Assembly: GCA_965208685.1 (NCBI GenBank)
Contig: CBDBPL010000007.1
Span: 62,001 to 126,000, forward strand
Direction: 5' to 3'
DNA length: 64,000 bases
DNA from: JAJEFO01 sp965208685
Lineage (GTDB): Bacteria > Pseudomonadota > Alphaproteobacteria > Rhodobacterales > Rhodobacteraceae
The notes under the pieces were generated by a model. It did no database searches. It worked only from the letters and a program-made list of their open reading frames with translations, and had not been told where the DNA came from. How positions within the stretch are numbered: the first letter of the stretch is position 1; each line of letters starts with the position of its first letter. Shown piece after piece: positions 8,301-16,860 of this stretch. Made by a program: the position numbers and the translations under genes.

Positions 8301-11300
8301 ATCCAGGCCGGCATCGACCATTTCCTTGCGAGCGGCGCTGTTCGGCTGGAACCAGAGGTGCTCGACGATCCGGTCGCCGCCCTCGCTGCAGCCTACTGGG
8401 TGGGACCGGAAGACGCGAGCCGGATCGCGCTTGCGTACTCCAACCATGACGTCGACAGGCTCAACGAAGCACTCCGCGCGGCGGCGGTCTCGCAAGGGAT
8501 CGTCAACGACGTCGACGCGATTGAGGTCGAGATCGCGCGTGAGCGGCGCGTGCGGACCTCCGGCGGCGGCGCGCGCGTATGGCGACAGGCCGCGAAGATC
8601 CGGATCGGGGCCGGGGACCGCATCCTGCTCACGCGCCCGGCACCCGATCTCGGCCTGCCGCGCTCGGGATTCGGCACCGTCACGAAGGTCGCGGGAGGCA
8701 GGTTCACGGTCCTGGTCGACGGGCGGAAGGAACCTGTCGCGATCGATCCTGCCGCCTTTCCGCATCTTGACCACGGGTTCGCGGCGACGGTCCACAAGGC
8801 GCAGGGCATGACGGCCGACCTGGTCTCGGTGCTGCCTCACGCACGGATGGACGGGCAGGCGACCTACGTGGCGCTCAGCCGGCATCGCGACAAGGTGACG
8901 GTGTTCGGACGCCGTCGCCACATGGAAAGCGCCGAGGACCTGCACCGCATGGGCGTTCGCGGCGCCGCGCCGCCGGTGCCAAAGGCGGAGCGGGGCCGCC
9001 CCGCCGTCCGGATGCCGGAAGAGGCCACGACGGACCGCCTGGACTGGCGGGGATCGCGGCGGAGCGGGGACAGGCTTCCCGGCCTCGCGGGCGACGCCCA
9101 CCTGCAGTCCGTCGCGCTCAGGACTGCCGGCCTTCTCGCCGCCGACCGGGCCGAGAGCGACCCCGTACTCAAGGAGTTTCCGGCCGACAGGTGCGATTTC
9201 AGCGGCGCTCCGACGGAGGCGATCGACACGCTCGTCGCACGGAACGGCGTGATCCGTGCAGAGGAGCTCGCGGCCGCGCTCGCCGCGCCCGTCGCGGACC
9301 CCGAGACCTTCCTCCGGCTGTTCGACGAGGCGATCCGGCACCCGGATCTCGTCGCGCTGCCTGGCGGCCGAGCCTTGAGCGAAGGCGATTCCTGGATCTA
9401 CACCACTTCCGCCCACCTCCGGGCCGAGCTTGCCGCCATCGACCGGGCGATGCGCATGGCCGAGCGATCCGGGACCGGGGAGGCCGTGAGCGTCCCTGAA
9501 CCGGCGGAACCGCTCTCCGGGTCGCAGCGGGAGGCGCTCGTCCACGCGATGCAGGCCGGGGCCGAGGGCGGCGGGCTGGCGCTGGTGACCGGCGGACCGG
9601 CTTCCGGAAAGACGCGCCTGGCCGCCGAGATTGTCCGGGCCCACAAGGCGCAGGGAAGAGTCGTGACCGTCGTCGCCGCCACCGCCGCCGGACGCTCCGC
9701 GCTGGAGGCGACCGGCTGTTTCGCGCTGACGCTCGACCGGTTCCTGGCGGAGCAGCCGGTCCGGCGCGCCGAAGGGGATCCCGGCCACGTGATCGTGCTG
9801 GACGACTCCCACGCGTTTGGCGCTTTCCAGGCCGACGCCGCCCTTGCACGGGCGGAGGCGACGGGGGCGGGAGTCGTGGCGATCCTGGATCCTACGCAGC
9901 GGCCCCCGTTCGGCGGGGCGGTGTTCCGGGCGCTGTCCGAGCGGGCCGGGGCGGTGGCGCTGGAAGGCGTTCAGGGCGTCGAGGGTCCCCTCGCCGGGAT
10001 CTTGGCCGGCCTTGCCGCGGGCGGGGACGACGCGGCAGCGGCGCTGTCCGGCCTCCGCGATCAGGGCGGCGTGACGGCGGCGGGCGACAGGGAGACCGCG
10101 ATCACGCGCGTTGCGGCGGAGTTCGTGAAGGATCGCGCCGCGGACCGGATCGCGCTGGCCTGGTCAAGGGCCGGCGCCGACGCGCTGACCGACGCGATCC
10201 GGCAGGCCCTGGACCAGGCGATGCCGGAACGCAGGGTCGAGGCGAGGGAAAGCCGCTTCGGGCCGCTCGGGGACCTCAGGCCCGGCGACCGCGTCCGTTT
10301 CACCGTGGCGGGCTGGTGCGGAACGCCCAGGGGCGTGCACGGCGGCATGATCATTCGCGGCGACCGGGCCGAGGTGCTGAAGACCCTCGCCGGCGGAGGT
10401 CTGAGGATGCGCGTTGCCGGCCTCGGCGGGACGCGGGAGGTCGACGTGGTGCCGGAAGGCCCGCTTCCGTCCTGGCAGTTCGCATTCGCCTCGACGATCG
10501 CGGCGGCGGCCGGCTCGCGGCACGACAGCGTCCACCTCATCGCTTCGCCGGGCCTCGACCGCGCGACCCTCGCGGCAGGCGCGGTCATCGCGAGCGGGGA
10601 TCTCCGGATCACGCTGCCGGTCCCGGAGGAGCGTGCCAGTGCGGCGCTCGAGAGCATGGCAGGCCGGGAGCGCCCGGCACGGAGCGCGGCTGACCACGGC
10701 TTCGATCCGGCGCTCGCGGCCAGGGCAGCGCAGGAAAGCGCGGTCCCGGCGCCCATTCGTCCGGCGGCGCCGAAGCGCGGCGACGCGGTTCCGGACACCG
10801 GCGCCACCGAAATGCCAGCCGTGCGGCTCGATTCCGTGCGTGCTTGGCGCGCGAACGCCGACTACCTGAAGGAGCACCCCGAGCATGTGCTTGCCGTCGT
10901 CCAGGCGGACCGGCCGGTGTTCACGGAAACTGACGTGCGCCGGGCGCTGCGGGAACGGCTCGGCGCCTCGATGCAGGACGCGGAGCTCGGGACGCTGGGC
11001 GACCGCGTCATGAAATCGGATCACCTCCTGACGCTCGCCGCCGAGGCTCCGGGCGGCGCGCGCCGGTTCGTCACGACGGCCCGCGCCGAGGCGATGCGGA
11101 GCGCGCACGCAACGGCGCGGAAGCTTGCGGCGGGACGCTTCGTGCCCGGGGACATGCCCGTGGAGCGCGGTGACATGTTCGACGGCCTGAACCCCGGCCA
11201 GGCGCGTGCGGCGGAGGCGATGCTCGGCCGCGAGCGGCTGACGCTCGTGCAGGGACACGCCGGCACGGGCAAGACGCACACGCTCCGGGCGGTCGCTGCG

Positions 11301-14300
11301 GCATGGCAGGCGCGGGGCGTCGAGGTCCTGGCCGCAGCGCCGTCGGGCAAGGCCGTGGCCGGGCTCGCCGCCATCGACGGCGTGGAGGCTGCCACCCTGG
11401 CGAGCTGGGAGGCCCGCTGGCAGAAGGGCGACGTGCCGAAGGAAGGCGCGTTCGTGTTCGTCATGGACGAGGCCGGCATGGTCGGGGCAGGGGCCTGGTC
11501 GCGCGTCCAGGAACGCGTCCTCGCCATGGGCGGAAAGCTCGTCGCCGTTGGCGACCCGGACCAGCTGCAGCCCGTCTCCGACATGCCGGGATGGGCGATC
11601 GCGGAACGCGCTGCCGGCCAAGGGCACGTCTCGGTCATCGACCACGTCGTCCGGCAGAATGACCGCCTGGACGCCGAGGCGACGCGCCGCCTGGCGCTTG
11701 GCGGCGCGAACGTGGAGCATGCCGTCCGACACTACGCGGATCGTGGCGCCGTCCGTATCGAGGGCGAAGTCAGGGCGGATCCGGTCGCGGCGGCGGCGCG
11801 GGCGCACGCGGCTGACATGGAGAAGCACCCCGGAGGCACCCGCATGACCGTTGCCTTCACCAACAGGGACGTCCACGCGCTCAACGACGCGATCCGCGCC
11901 GAGGCGTTGTCGCAGGGCGTGATCGATCCGGAGACTGTCCGCTGCTACGGGAAGATCCAACGGCGCGTGCGCGGCGACGACGGGGAACTGCGGATCACGT
12001 TCGCGCCCCGCGACCTTGGTGTCGGCGACCGGATCGTGCTGACAAGGGCCAGCGAGGCATGGGGCCTGCCGAAGTCGGCCTTCGGCACGGTCACCCGGAC
12101 GGAGGATGACGGCGTCTGCGCGGTCATCGACGGGCGGGAGAACCCGGTCCAGCTCGACCGGGAGGAGCTGGAGCACACGGACTACGGCCACGCGGCCACG
12201 ATCCACAAGTCGCAGGGCATGACCGCGGACTCGGTGTTCGTGCTGCCGCACCGGCGCATGCACCGGCATGCGACCTATGTCGCGCTCAGCCGGCACAGCG
12301 AGCGCCTCGCCGTGTTCGGCCGCGCAGGGCACCTGGATCGGCTCACGGACCTCGTGCGGATGGCACAGACCGCCGGAACGCTGGACACCGACCTCCTCGA
12401 CGGCGAGGCCGCGTCACCGGACGCGGGCCGGGATCCCGCGCCGTGGGAGGCTTCGGCGGGCCTCCAGGGCCGCGCGGACTGGAAGGCCTGCGGCGCGGAG
12501 GCGGGGCGCATCGACTTCGTCGCCGATGCCCGCTTCATGGCGGTCGCCGAGCGAACCGTGGGCCTCATGGCCGCGGGCCGCGGGCACGATCCCGGCGGGG
12601 ACGCCAGCCGCGACCCGGATGGACTCGCCAGCGAGCCGCAGCGGGCGGTCGACGTGCTGCTCCGCCGCGCCTCCGTCTTCCGCGACGAGGACGTGGCCGG
12701 CCAGCTCGCCAGGGTCTCGCGCGGCGATCCCGACACCTTCCTGCGGCTGTTCCGGGAGGCGATGTCGCGCCCCGACCTGGTCGTGCTCGCGGACGACGAT
12801 GGACGGGGCGGACGGGTCTGGTCGACGGAGGACCGGCTGAAGACGGAGCTGGACGCCGTCGACCGCGGAATCCGTCTGGCGCTCGATCCCGTCCCTGCGG
12901 ACGCGCCTCCGCGCCCGCGCCTGGCGCCGGACTTCGGTCGCAGGCGGGGCCTCTCGCCTGCGCAGGAGACGGCGGTGCGGTCCGCCACGCGGCAGGGCCG
13001 GCTCCGGCTGATCGCCGGCGACGTCGGCAGCGGCAAGACGGCCGTCGCCGCCATCGTCGCGGACGTCCACGAGAGGGCCGGCAGACAGGTGCTCGCGGTA
13101 GCGGCCTCGGGCGCCGCCAAGGACGGGCTCCGCGAGGCCGGGGTCCGCTGGAAGGGGTCCGACCCCGAGGGCCGGGGCGGAATGAAGCTCCTCACGCTCC
13201 ACGGTCTCGAGAGAGACCTGAAGCAGGGCAGGATCTCGCTGGATCCGAACGCCGTCATCGTGCTCGACGACGCGGGGCGGATCGGCGCCGAGCGGGCGGC
13301 CCGGCTCCTGAAACTGGTGGAGGAGAGCGGCGCGAAGCTCGTCGCCTTCCTCGACGACGGCGCCCTGGGGCCGCCCGAAGGCGGCCCGGTCTTCCAGGCG
13401 CTCAGGATGCGTCTCGGCGCGACGAGCATCGACGAGACCTGGCGCTGGGAGCCCCGACGCGCCCTCGTGATGGGCATGCTCATGCGCGGCGGCGAGGAAG
13501 GGGAGCGCGCGGTTGCCGCACTCGCGGAGGACGGGTGCCTGGTCGCGGCACGGGACCGCAGGCGCGCCGTCGACGAGATCGCGAAGGTCTGGGTCGCCGA
13601 CGAGGCGGAGAGCAAGGTGGCGCTGGCATGGTCGCGCAAGGACGTCGACGCGCTGAACGACGCGATCAGGAAGTGCCTCGACCGCGAGGATCCCGCGCGG
13701 CGCGATTACGAGCCCGACTTGGAGGGATCGCTCGCCGGTCTCAAGCCTGGCGACCGGATCCGGATTGTCGCTTGGATGCCAAGGGATCCCGGCGTGCCGG
13801 AGGCGCTGAGGTTCCATGCCGGCGAGCTGGCAGAGCATCAGGGCCGCGACCGGGCCGGAGCGACCATGTTCCGAGTCAGGGGCCGGGACGGCGCGATGCG
13901 CGACGTGCGCGTTCCCAAGGGAACGGAAATCCCGGAGTGGCGCTTCGGCTTCGCGGGCACGATCGCCGGCGAGACTGGCCGCGCGGCCGACAGCGTCCAC
14001 GTGCTGGCGACCCCGGGGATGAGCCGCCAGCTGCTCGCGTCGGGTGCGCGCCTTCACCGGGAGAGGCTCCGGATCGTGGCTCCGGTCGAGAAGGCCGCCC
14101 TTCAGCGCGCGATGGCGCGGATCGTCGCGCGCGACGCCACGCCGGAAAGCGTGCTCGACCACGGGTTCGATCCCGCGCTCGGCGCGCGGGCAGCCATGCG
14201 CGGACGCGGCGTCGAGACGGGGCCGCGGACGCCAGGGCAAGTCTCCGGCGCGCTGGCACGGCTCAGGGAGGTTGCGCGGCTCGGCGACCCGGACCCATCG

Positions 14301-16709
14301 GACGCGCCGCTGCGCGGCCTGGAGGGCGAGGTCATGGCCGAAATCATCGGCGCGGCGATCCTGCGCCATGGCGCGGCTCCGGAAGGAAGGGACCGGCTTG
14401 CGCTCGAATCCCACGTGGAGGCCCTCGCAGATCCCGCCAGTTGGCGAATGGTGCTTCGGCAGTCGCCCTCCGGCACGGTCCGCGAGGCGGACGCACTGGC
14501 CGTCAAGCTGGCGGGGACCGTGCCGGGCGAGGACTCCGGCCGGGCACCCACGGCCGCGCGGGTCCTCGCAAGGGGCGCACTGACCGCGCGGGCCATGGGA
14601 GAGGATGCGGTCGCGGAGCTCTTCGAGGACGGGCTCCGGTTCTACGGCTGTCGCGCCGCGCTCGCCCGGGCGCTCGGCCGGCCGGAAGAGCTCGTCGCGG
14701 ATCGGGTGCCGGAAGCCGAGGTCCGCGAGACCCGGGCCCGGGAAACCGCGGACCGGGCCCCGAGCCTCGCCGCTGCGCAAGAAGGGCACGCCGCGCCGGC
14801 CATCCGTCGTCCGCCCCGTCGCTCGCGGGGTCTCGACGTCGCGCGGATGCTGGACGAGCTGGAGATGTCGGAAGAGCGCCTGGCCGAGGAGGCCTTCGGG
14901 ATCTTCCTGCCGAAGAGGCGCCGCGCTGCGCCGCGACGGCACCGGCCCAGGTTCGAGCGCTGCCGGGAGGAACTGCGTCTGCGCGGGGACTGGCCCGGGC
15001 GTGCCGAAGCCCTGAAGGCCGCGAGGGAGGAGTTGGCCGCGGCCGCCGCCAAGAGGCCTGCGGAGGAGGGAGCAGAGACGGAGAGGGTCGCGGCTGAAAG
15101 GGCGGCAAGAGATGTCTTGCCCGACCGCGAGACCGGGGTTGCGACCGGACGCGCGGCCCCCGCACAGGAACGGTCCGGGGCCGAACCGGAACTGACCCTG
15201 CAGCTGGCCATGGCCGTCACCGCACGCACGCCGATGGCTGCGCCGGTGCACGCCCAGGACCTGCAGATGGGAATCGCGGCGCTTCTGGACCGCGCGGGCG
15301 CGGGGGGCGTCGACGGGAATCCGGTCGCCGGGATCGGGGTGGCGGACGTCCGCAACGAAGCCGAGCGGGAGCTGGTCGCTGCCGTCCGGGAGGCCGCCGC
15401 CGCCGGGCCGCTGCCGGAGGCGGGCGCGCTCCGCTCCGCGCGCGCCGACCTGCTCGCGGAGCTGGCCACTTCGGGCCACGCGCCGGAGCCGCAGCCCGAC
15501 CTGGGCGAACGCATGACGAAGTGCTTCACGCAGGGCGAGATCCTGGCTCTTCACGACCTGCGGCTGCCGCTGCCGCCGAGCCTGGCGAACGTCGACCGCG
15601 ACACGCGGCGCGACGTGTCCCGCCATCTGCAGATCTTCGCGCCGCTGGACGATCCGGCGAAGCGGCCGGAACCCGAACCGCTCCCCGTCATTGGCGCGAT
15701 GCTGGCACGGCCGGAGGCTCGGGGGACCTTCGAGGAACTGGCGCGCTCCCTTAGCCTCGAGCAGCTGGATGCGCTGCGCGATCCGGAACGAGCGGTGCCC
15801 GAGGGCCTTGCTGGCTTCGGAACGGACGGCAGGAAGCGGATCGCGGAGGCATTCCGCACCGGCCCCGTCCCCGCGCGCCGGGACACGGCGCCCGACCCGC
15901 ACCTGGCCGACGACGTGCTCGTGCTCTCCTGCGCCGTCAGCGAGCGCGTTGACGCGAAGGCGCCCTTACACCGGAGCACGCTGCCCCGCGACGTCGAGGC
16001 GGTCCTCCGGGACTCCATGCTTGCCCACAACGTCCCGGAGGCCGAGGTCGACGAGCTCGCGTTCGGGATCGCGCGCAGGCGGGCGGAGACAGACGTCCGG
16101 GTCGCGGCGGCGCGGGAGATCGGCATCGGCGAGATCTTCGAGGTCCGGGCCCGCTTTGACGGAAACCCGGACTACCCGGCGCAGGCGGACATTGACTCCT
16201 ACAAGGCCACCGTCGCCAAGGGGATGCGCCGTCTCCACCACGAGGAGCCGCTGCCCACGGAGATCGAGCTTCGCGTGGCGCGCGCCGTCGTCGCGACGCA
16301 CGGCACGAAGCGGCACGCCCTGGCACTGGCAATGGCGGAGGCCCTGGAACGGGGAACGACTCTCGCTGCGGACGGCATCCGGAAGGAGCGGCAGGCCCTC
16401 GTCGCGGAGCTGCGGGAAGGGCCGAAGTCCCGGGAGTCATTCCAGGATCGGTCGCTCCTTCGGCGAATCTACCGCAGCTTCACCGCTGCGGAGGTGCGTG
16501 AGCTGGCCCGGGGCAGGGGAGCGGACCTGGAGCGCCTGCCCGACGAGGCGGATCGGGAGCAGGTCGTCAAGGCCGTCCAGCAGCTCCACGGCAAGTCCTG
16601 GCGCACCGAGCCGTCGCCATGGCGGGAACGGCAAAGGCCGCACGCGTGCTCCTTCGGGGCGGAGCACGCGTGCGGCCGGGAACGCTACCTCGGTGCGGAG
16701 CGCGACTGA
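5370..16709 (+). CDS. Giant TraA-like relaxase-primase-helicase protein
   Basis: A 3,779-residue protein of the Ti-type TraA kind, which nicks and unwinds DNA for conjugation. A MobA/MobL-type relaxase domain comes first (about 1-230; Tyr25; motif III H194 ... NPHAL 200-204, where the last HUH histidine is Leu). A primase-like domain (about 450-530) and Toprim domain (EGPESA near 694, APDRDA near 733) follow. Then come four RecD-like modules with Walker A at 828 (GHAGTGKT), 1408 (GGPASGKT), 1962 (GHAGTGKT) and 2550 (GDVGSGKT). Modules 1 and 3 keep DEAG and VHKAQG or IHKSQG motifs; 2 and 4 have DD for DE and lack motif V. The last 1,000 residues are helical, charged and unassigned. I chose ATG 5370 because family homology begins there (MATHYHQFTS). 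Typical relatives have 1,000-1,600 residues. No transfer genes lie nearby. Confidence 0.85.
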   Translation: MATHYHQFTSISRSTGASAVKRAAYRHATQMAMVGRLLAPYDGAKAGELKHSEIMLPGDAPTWAARAYGDAAFQAALNEVLTHAAQGRLLLGTNETVALQEVVGAEGTTVAGTGLLPMDVAERMAWARVSQCLWNDIEHVEATTNKFPKRAMLARELTIALPRTLSGKAQIDLVRGYVREAYTSRGTVVDFVIHDKDDGNPHALMMLPTRFLDVDAWGGKDRRLTRGSAVTEVRRTWERHANMILEREGLRDRVDMRSLRDRGIMLEPESYNWRLAKNVEKAGGTATAKLACDELRKKNQAYLRERPEHVLTVVQSRRASFTKAELLGELAARLDETPENLAAELVAAVSGSADLVPMGAKAVEGEPLYVTRAKAEQGTRLAADSARLVAARMDPELVSAGDAFESGDGPILVDVGPIAVARGREAKAAAAKARRERRPAPAPAKGRKPLISVDAVRAALQSRAGDLFREAFGQPVRPGAAEWRAKANEGVAMQMRGEKRGLWRDHTTGVGGDLFDLAARVLCGLDGARRDFPRVLREAAGWAGVAPDHVPDPDRIAALRRERERAAAGEKARAAERRATLVRGIAARAVPVADTPAAAYLATRGIGALPQEGLAYLPPVPGFGVRNPDAASLVVWARDADGVIQGGQRILMDSDGTPLDTDVRKPAFGTISGVPARFPARDGELAEGPLVIAEGPESALAAWEATGLETWAVFGVSGFAAAPVPDGREVILAPDRDAPESPAGRAFRQAVAEHLGRGRNLRVAMAPEPSGSKSDLNDTLQRAGLGEVRGAIDAARPVRAWLPAELNQGQREAAEAMLGPDRLTLVKGHAGTGKTTALRAVASAWQARGVEVLAGAPSGKATQELARIEGARAATLSAWESRWERGEIPKVPFVFLMDEAGMVGVEQWARVQSRVLAAGGKLVAIGDPEQLRPVGDLSGWAPAESTVHALPVIDQVLRQRDEGDRAAVMALARGRNGIQAGIDHFLASGAVRLEPEVLDDPVAALAAAYWVGPEDASRIALAYSNHDVDRLNEALRAAAVSQGIVNDVDAIEVEIARERRVRTSGGGARVWRQAAKIRIGAGDRILLTRPAPDLGLPRSGFGTVTKVAGGRFTVLVDGRKEPVAIDPAAFPHLDHGFAATVHKAQGMTADLVSVLPHARMDGQATYVALSRHRDKVTVFGRRRHMESAEDLHRMGVRGAAPPVPKAERGRPAVRMPEEATTDRLDWRGSRRSGDRLPGLAGDAHLQSVALRTAGLLAADRAESDPVLKEFPADRCDFSGAPTEAIDTLVARNGVIRAEELAAALAAPVADPETFLRLFDEAIRHPDLVALPGGRALSEGDSWIYTTSAHLRAELAAIDRAMRMAERSGTGEAVSVPEPAEPLSGSQREALVHAMQAGAEGGGLALVTGGPASGKTRLAAEIVRAHKAQGRVVTVVAATAAGRSALEATGCFALTLDRFLAEQPVRRAEGDPGHVIVLDDSHAFGAFQADAALARAEATGAGVVAILDPTQRPPFGGAVFRALSERAGAVALEGVQGVEGPLAGILAGLAAGGDDAAAALSGLRDQGGVTAAGDRETAITRVAAEFVKDRAADRIALAWSRAGADALTDAIRQALDQAMPERRVEARESRFGPLGDLRPGDRVRFTVAGWCGTPRGVHGGMIIRGDRAEVLKTLAGGGLRMRVAGLGGTREVDVVPEGPLPSWQFAFASTIAAAAGSRHDSVHLIASPGLDRATLAAGAVIASGDLRITLPVPEERASAALESMAGRERPARSAADHGFDPALAARAAQESAVPAPIRPAAPKRGDAVPDTGATEMPAVRLDSVRAWRANADYLKEHPEHVLAVVQADRPVFTETDVRRALRERLGASMQDAELGTLGDRVMKSDHLLTLAAEAPGGARRFVTTARAEAMRSAHATARKLAAGRFVPGDMPVERGDMFDGLNPGQARAAEAMLGRERLTLVQGHAGTGKTHTLRAVAAAWQARGVEVLAAAPSGKAVAGLAAIDGVEAATLASWEARWQKGDVPKEGAFVFVMDEAGMVGAGAWSRVQERVLAMGGKLVAVGDPDQLQPVSDMPGWAIAERAAGQGHVSVIDHVVRQNDRLDAEATRRLALGGANVEHAVRHYADRGAVRIEGEVRADPVAAAARAHAADMEKHPGGTRMTVAFTNRDVHALNDAIRAEALSQGVIDPETVRCYGKIQRRVRGDDGELRITFAPRDLGVGDRIVLTRASEAWGLPKSAFGTVTRTEDDGVCAVIDGRENPVQLDREELEHTDYGHAATIHKSQGMTADSVFVLPHRRMHRHATYVALSRHSERLAVFGRAGHLDRLTDLVRMAQTAGTLDTDLLDGEAASPDAGRDPAPWEASAGLQGRADWKACGAEAGRIDFVADARFMAVAERTVGLMAAGRGHDPGGDASRDPDGLASEPQRAVDVLLRRASVFRDEDVAGQLARVSRGDPDTFLRLFREAMSRPDLVVLADDDGRGGRVWSTEDRLKTELDAVDRGIRLALDPVPADAPPRPRLAPDFGRRRGLSPAQETAVRSATRQGRLRLIAGDVGSGKTAVAAIVADVHERAGRQVLAVAASGAAKDGLREAGVRWKGSDPEGRGGMKLLTLHGLERDLKQGRISLDPNAVIVLDDAGRIGAERAARLLKLVEESGAKLVAFLDDGALGPPEGGPVFQALRMRLGATSIDETWRWEPRRALVMGMLMRGGEEGERAVAALAEDGCLVAARDRRRAVDEIAKVWVADEAESKVALAWSRKDVDALNDAIRKCLDREDPARRDYEPDLEGSLAGLKPGDRIRIVAWMPRDPGVPEALRFHAGELAEHQGRDRAGATMFRVRGRDGAMRDVRVPKGTEIPEWRFGFAGTIAGETGRAADSVHVLATPGMSRQLLASGARLHRERLRIVAPVEKAALQRAMARIVARDATPESVLDHGFDPALGARAAMRGRGVETGPRTPGQVSGALARLREVARLGDPDPSDAPLRGLEGEVMAEIIGAAILRHGAAPEGRDRLALESHVEALADPASWRMVLRQSPSGTVREADALAVKLAGTVPGEDSGRAPTAARVLARGALTARAMGEDAVAELFEDGLRFYGCRAALARALGRPEELVADRVPEAEVRETRARETADRAPSLAAAQEGHAAPAIRRPPRRSRGLDVARMLDELEMSEERLAEEAFGIFLPKRRRAAPRRHRPRFERCREELRLRGDWPGRAEALKAAREELAAAAAKRPAEEGAETERVAAERAARDVLPDRETGVATGRAAPAQERSGAEPELTLQLAMAVTARTPMAAPVHAQDLQMGIAALLDRAGAGGVDGNPVAGIGVADVRNEAERELVAAVREAAAAGPLPEAGALRSARADLLAELATSGHAPEPQPDLGERMTKCFTQGEILALHDLRLPLPPSLANVDRDTRRDVSRHLQIFAPLDDPAKRPEPEPLPVIGAMLARPEARGTFEELARSLSLEQLDALRDPERAVPEGLAGFGTDGRKRIAEAFRTGPVPARRDTAPDPHLADDVLVLSCAVSERVDAKAPLHRSTLPRDVEAVLRDSMLAHNVPEAEVDELAFGIARRRAETDVRVAAAREIGIGEIFEVRARFDGNPDYPAQADIDSYKATVAKGMRRLHHEEPLPTEIELRVARAVVATHGTKRHALALAMAEALERGTTLAADGIRKERQALVAELREGPKSRESFQDRSLLRRIYRSFTAAEVRELARGRGADLERLPDEADREQVVKAVQQLHGKSWRTEPSPWRERQRPHACSFGAEHACGRERYLGAERD
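16636..16677. repeat. 17-bp perfect inverted repeat at the 3' end of the relaxase gene
   Basis: GGCCGCACGCGTGCTCC (16636-16652) and its exact complement at 16661-16677 enclose the eight-base loop TTCGGGGC. It lies in the last 25 codons of the relaxase gene. No U-run follows, so it is not a standard intrinsic terminator. It could be a transcription-attenuating stem or a relic transposon end. Confidence 0.75.
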
Positions 16710-16860
16710 TGACGGGGTCCGCGTTCGCGACGCCGGATCTCCGGCATCGCGGGGGCAGGGCGACACGGGGCCAACGTCGCCGGGAACGTCGTGGAATCCG
16801 GCCGTTCGGGCTGTTATCCCGGTGACGGTACGCATGCCGGCAGCACGGAGGCGCAGGGCC

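Noticed and set aside
10164..12332. 722-residue minus-strand frame inside the relaxase gene
   Set aside because: It overlaps canonical helicase motifs on the other strand and shows no family pattern.
12443..15097. 884-residue open frame in another plus frame of the relaxase gene
   Set aside because: Same reason: low-complexity Arg/Gly-rich product over a well-supported gene.
12414..15902. 1,162-residue open frame antisense to the relaxase gene
   Set aside because: It is a composition shadow in very high-GC DNA. The product is Arg/Gly/Pro-rich and has no domain, while the sense frame shows clear helicase motifs.
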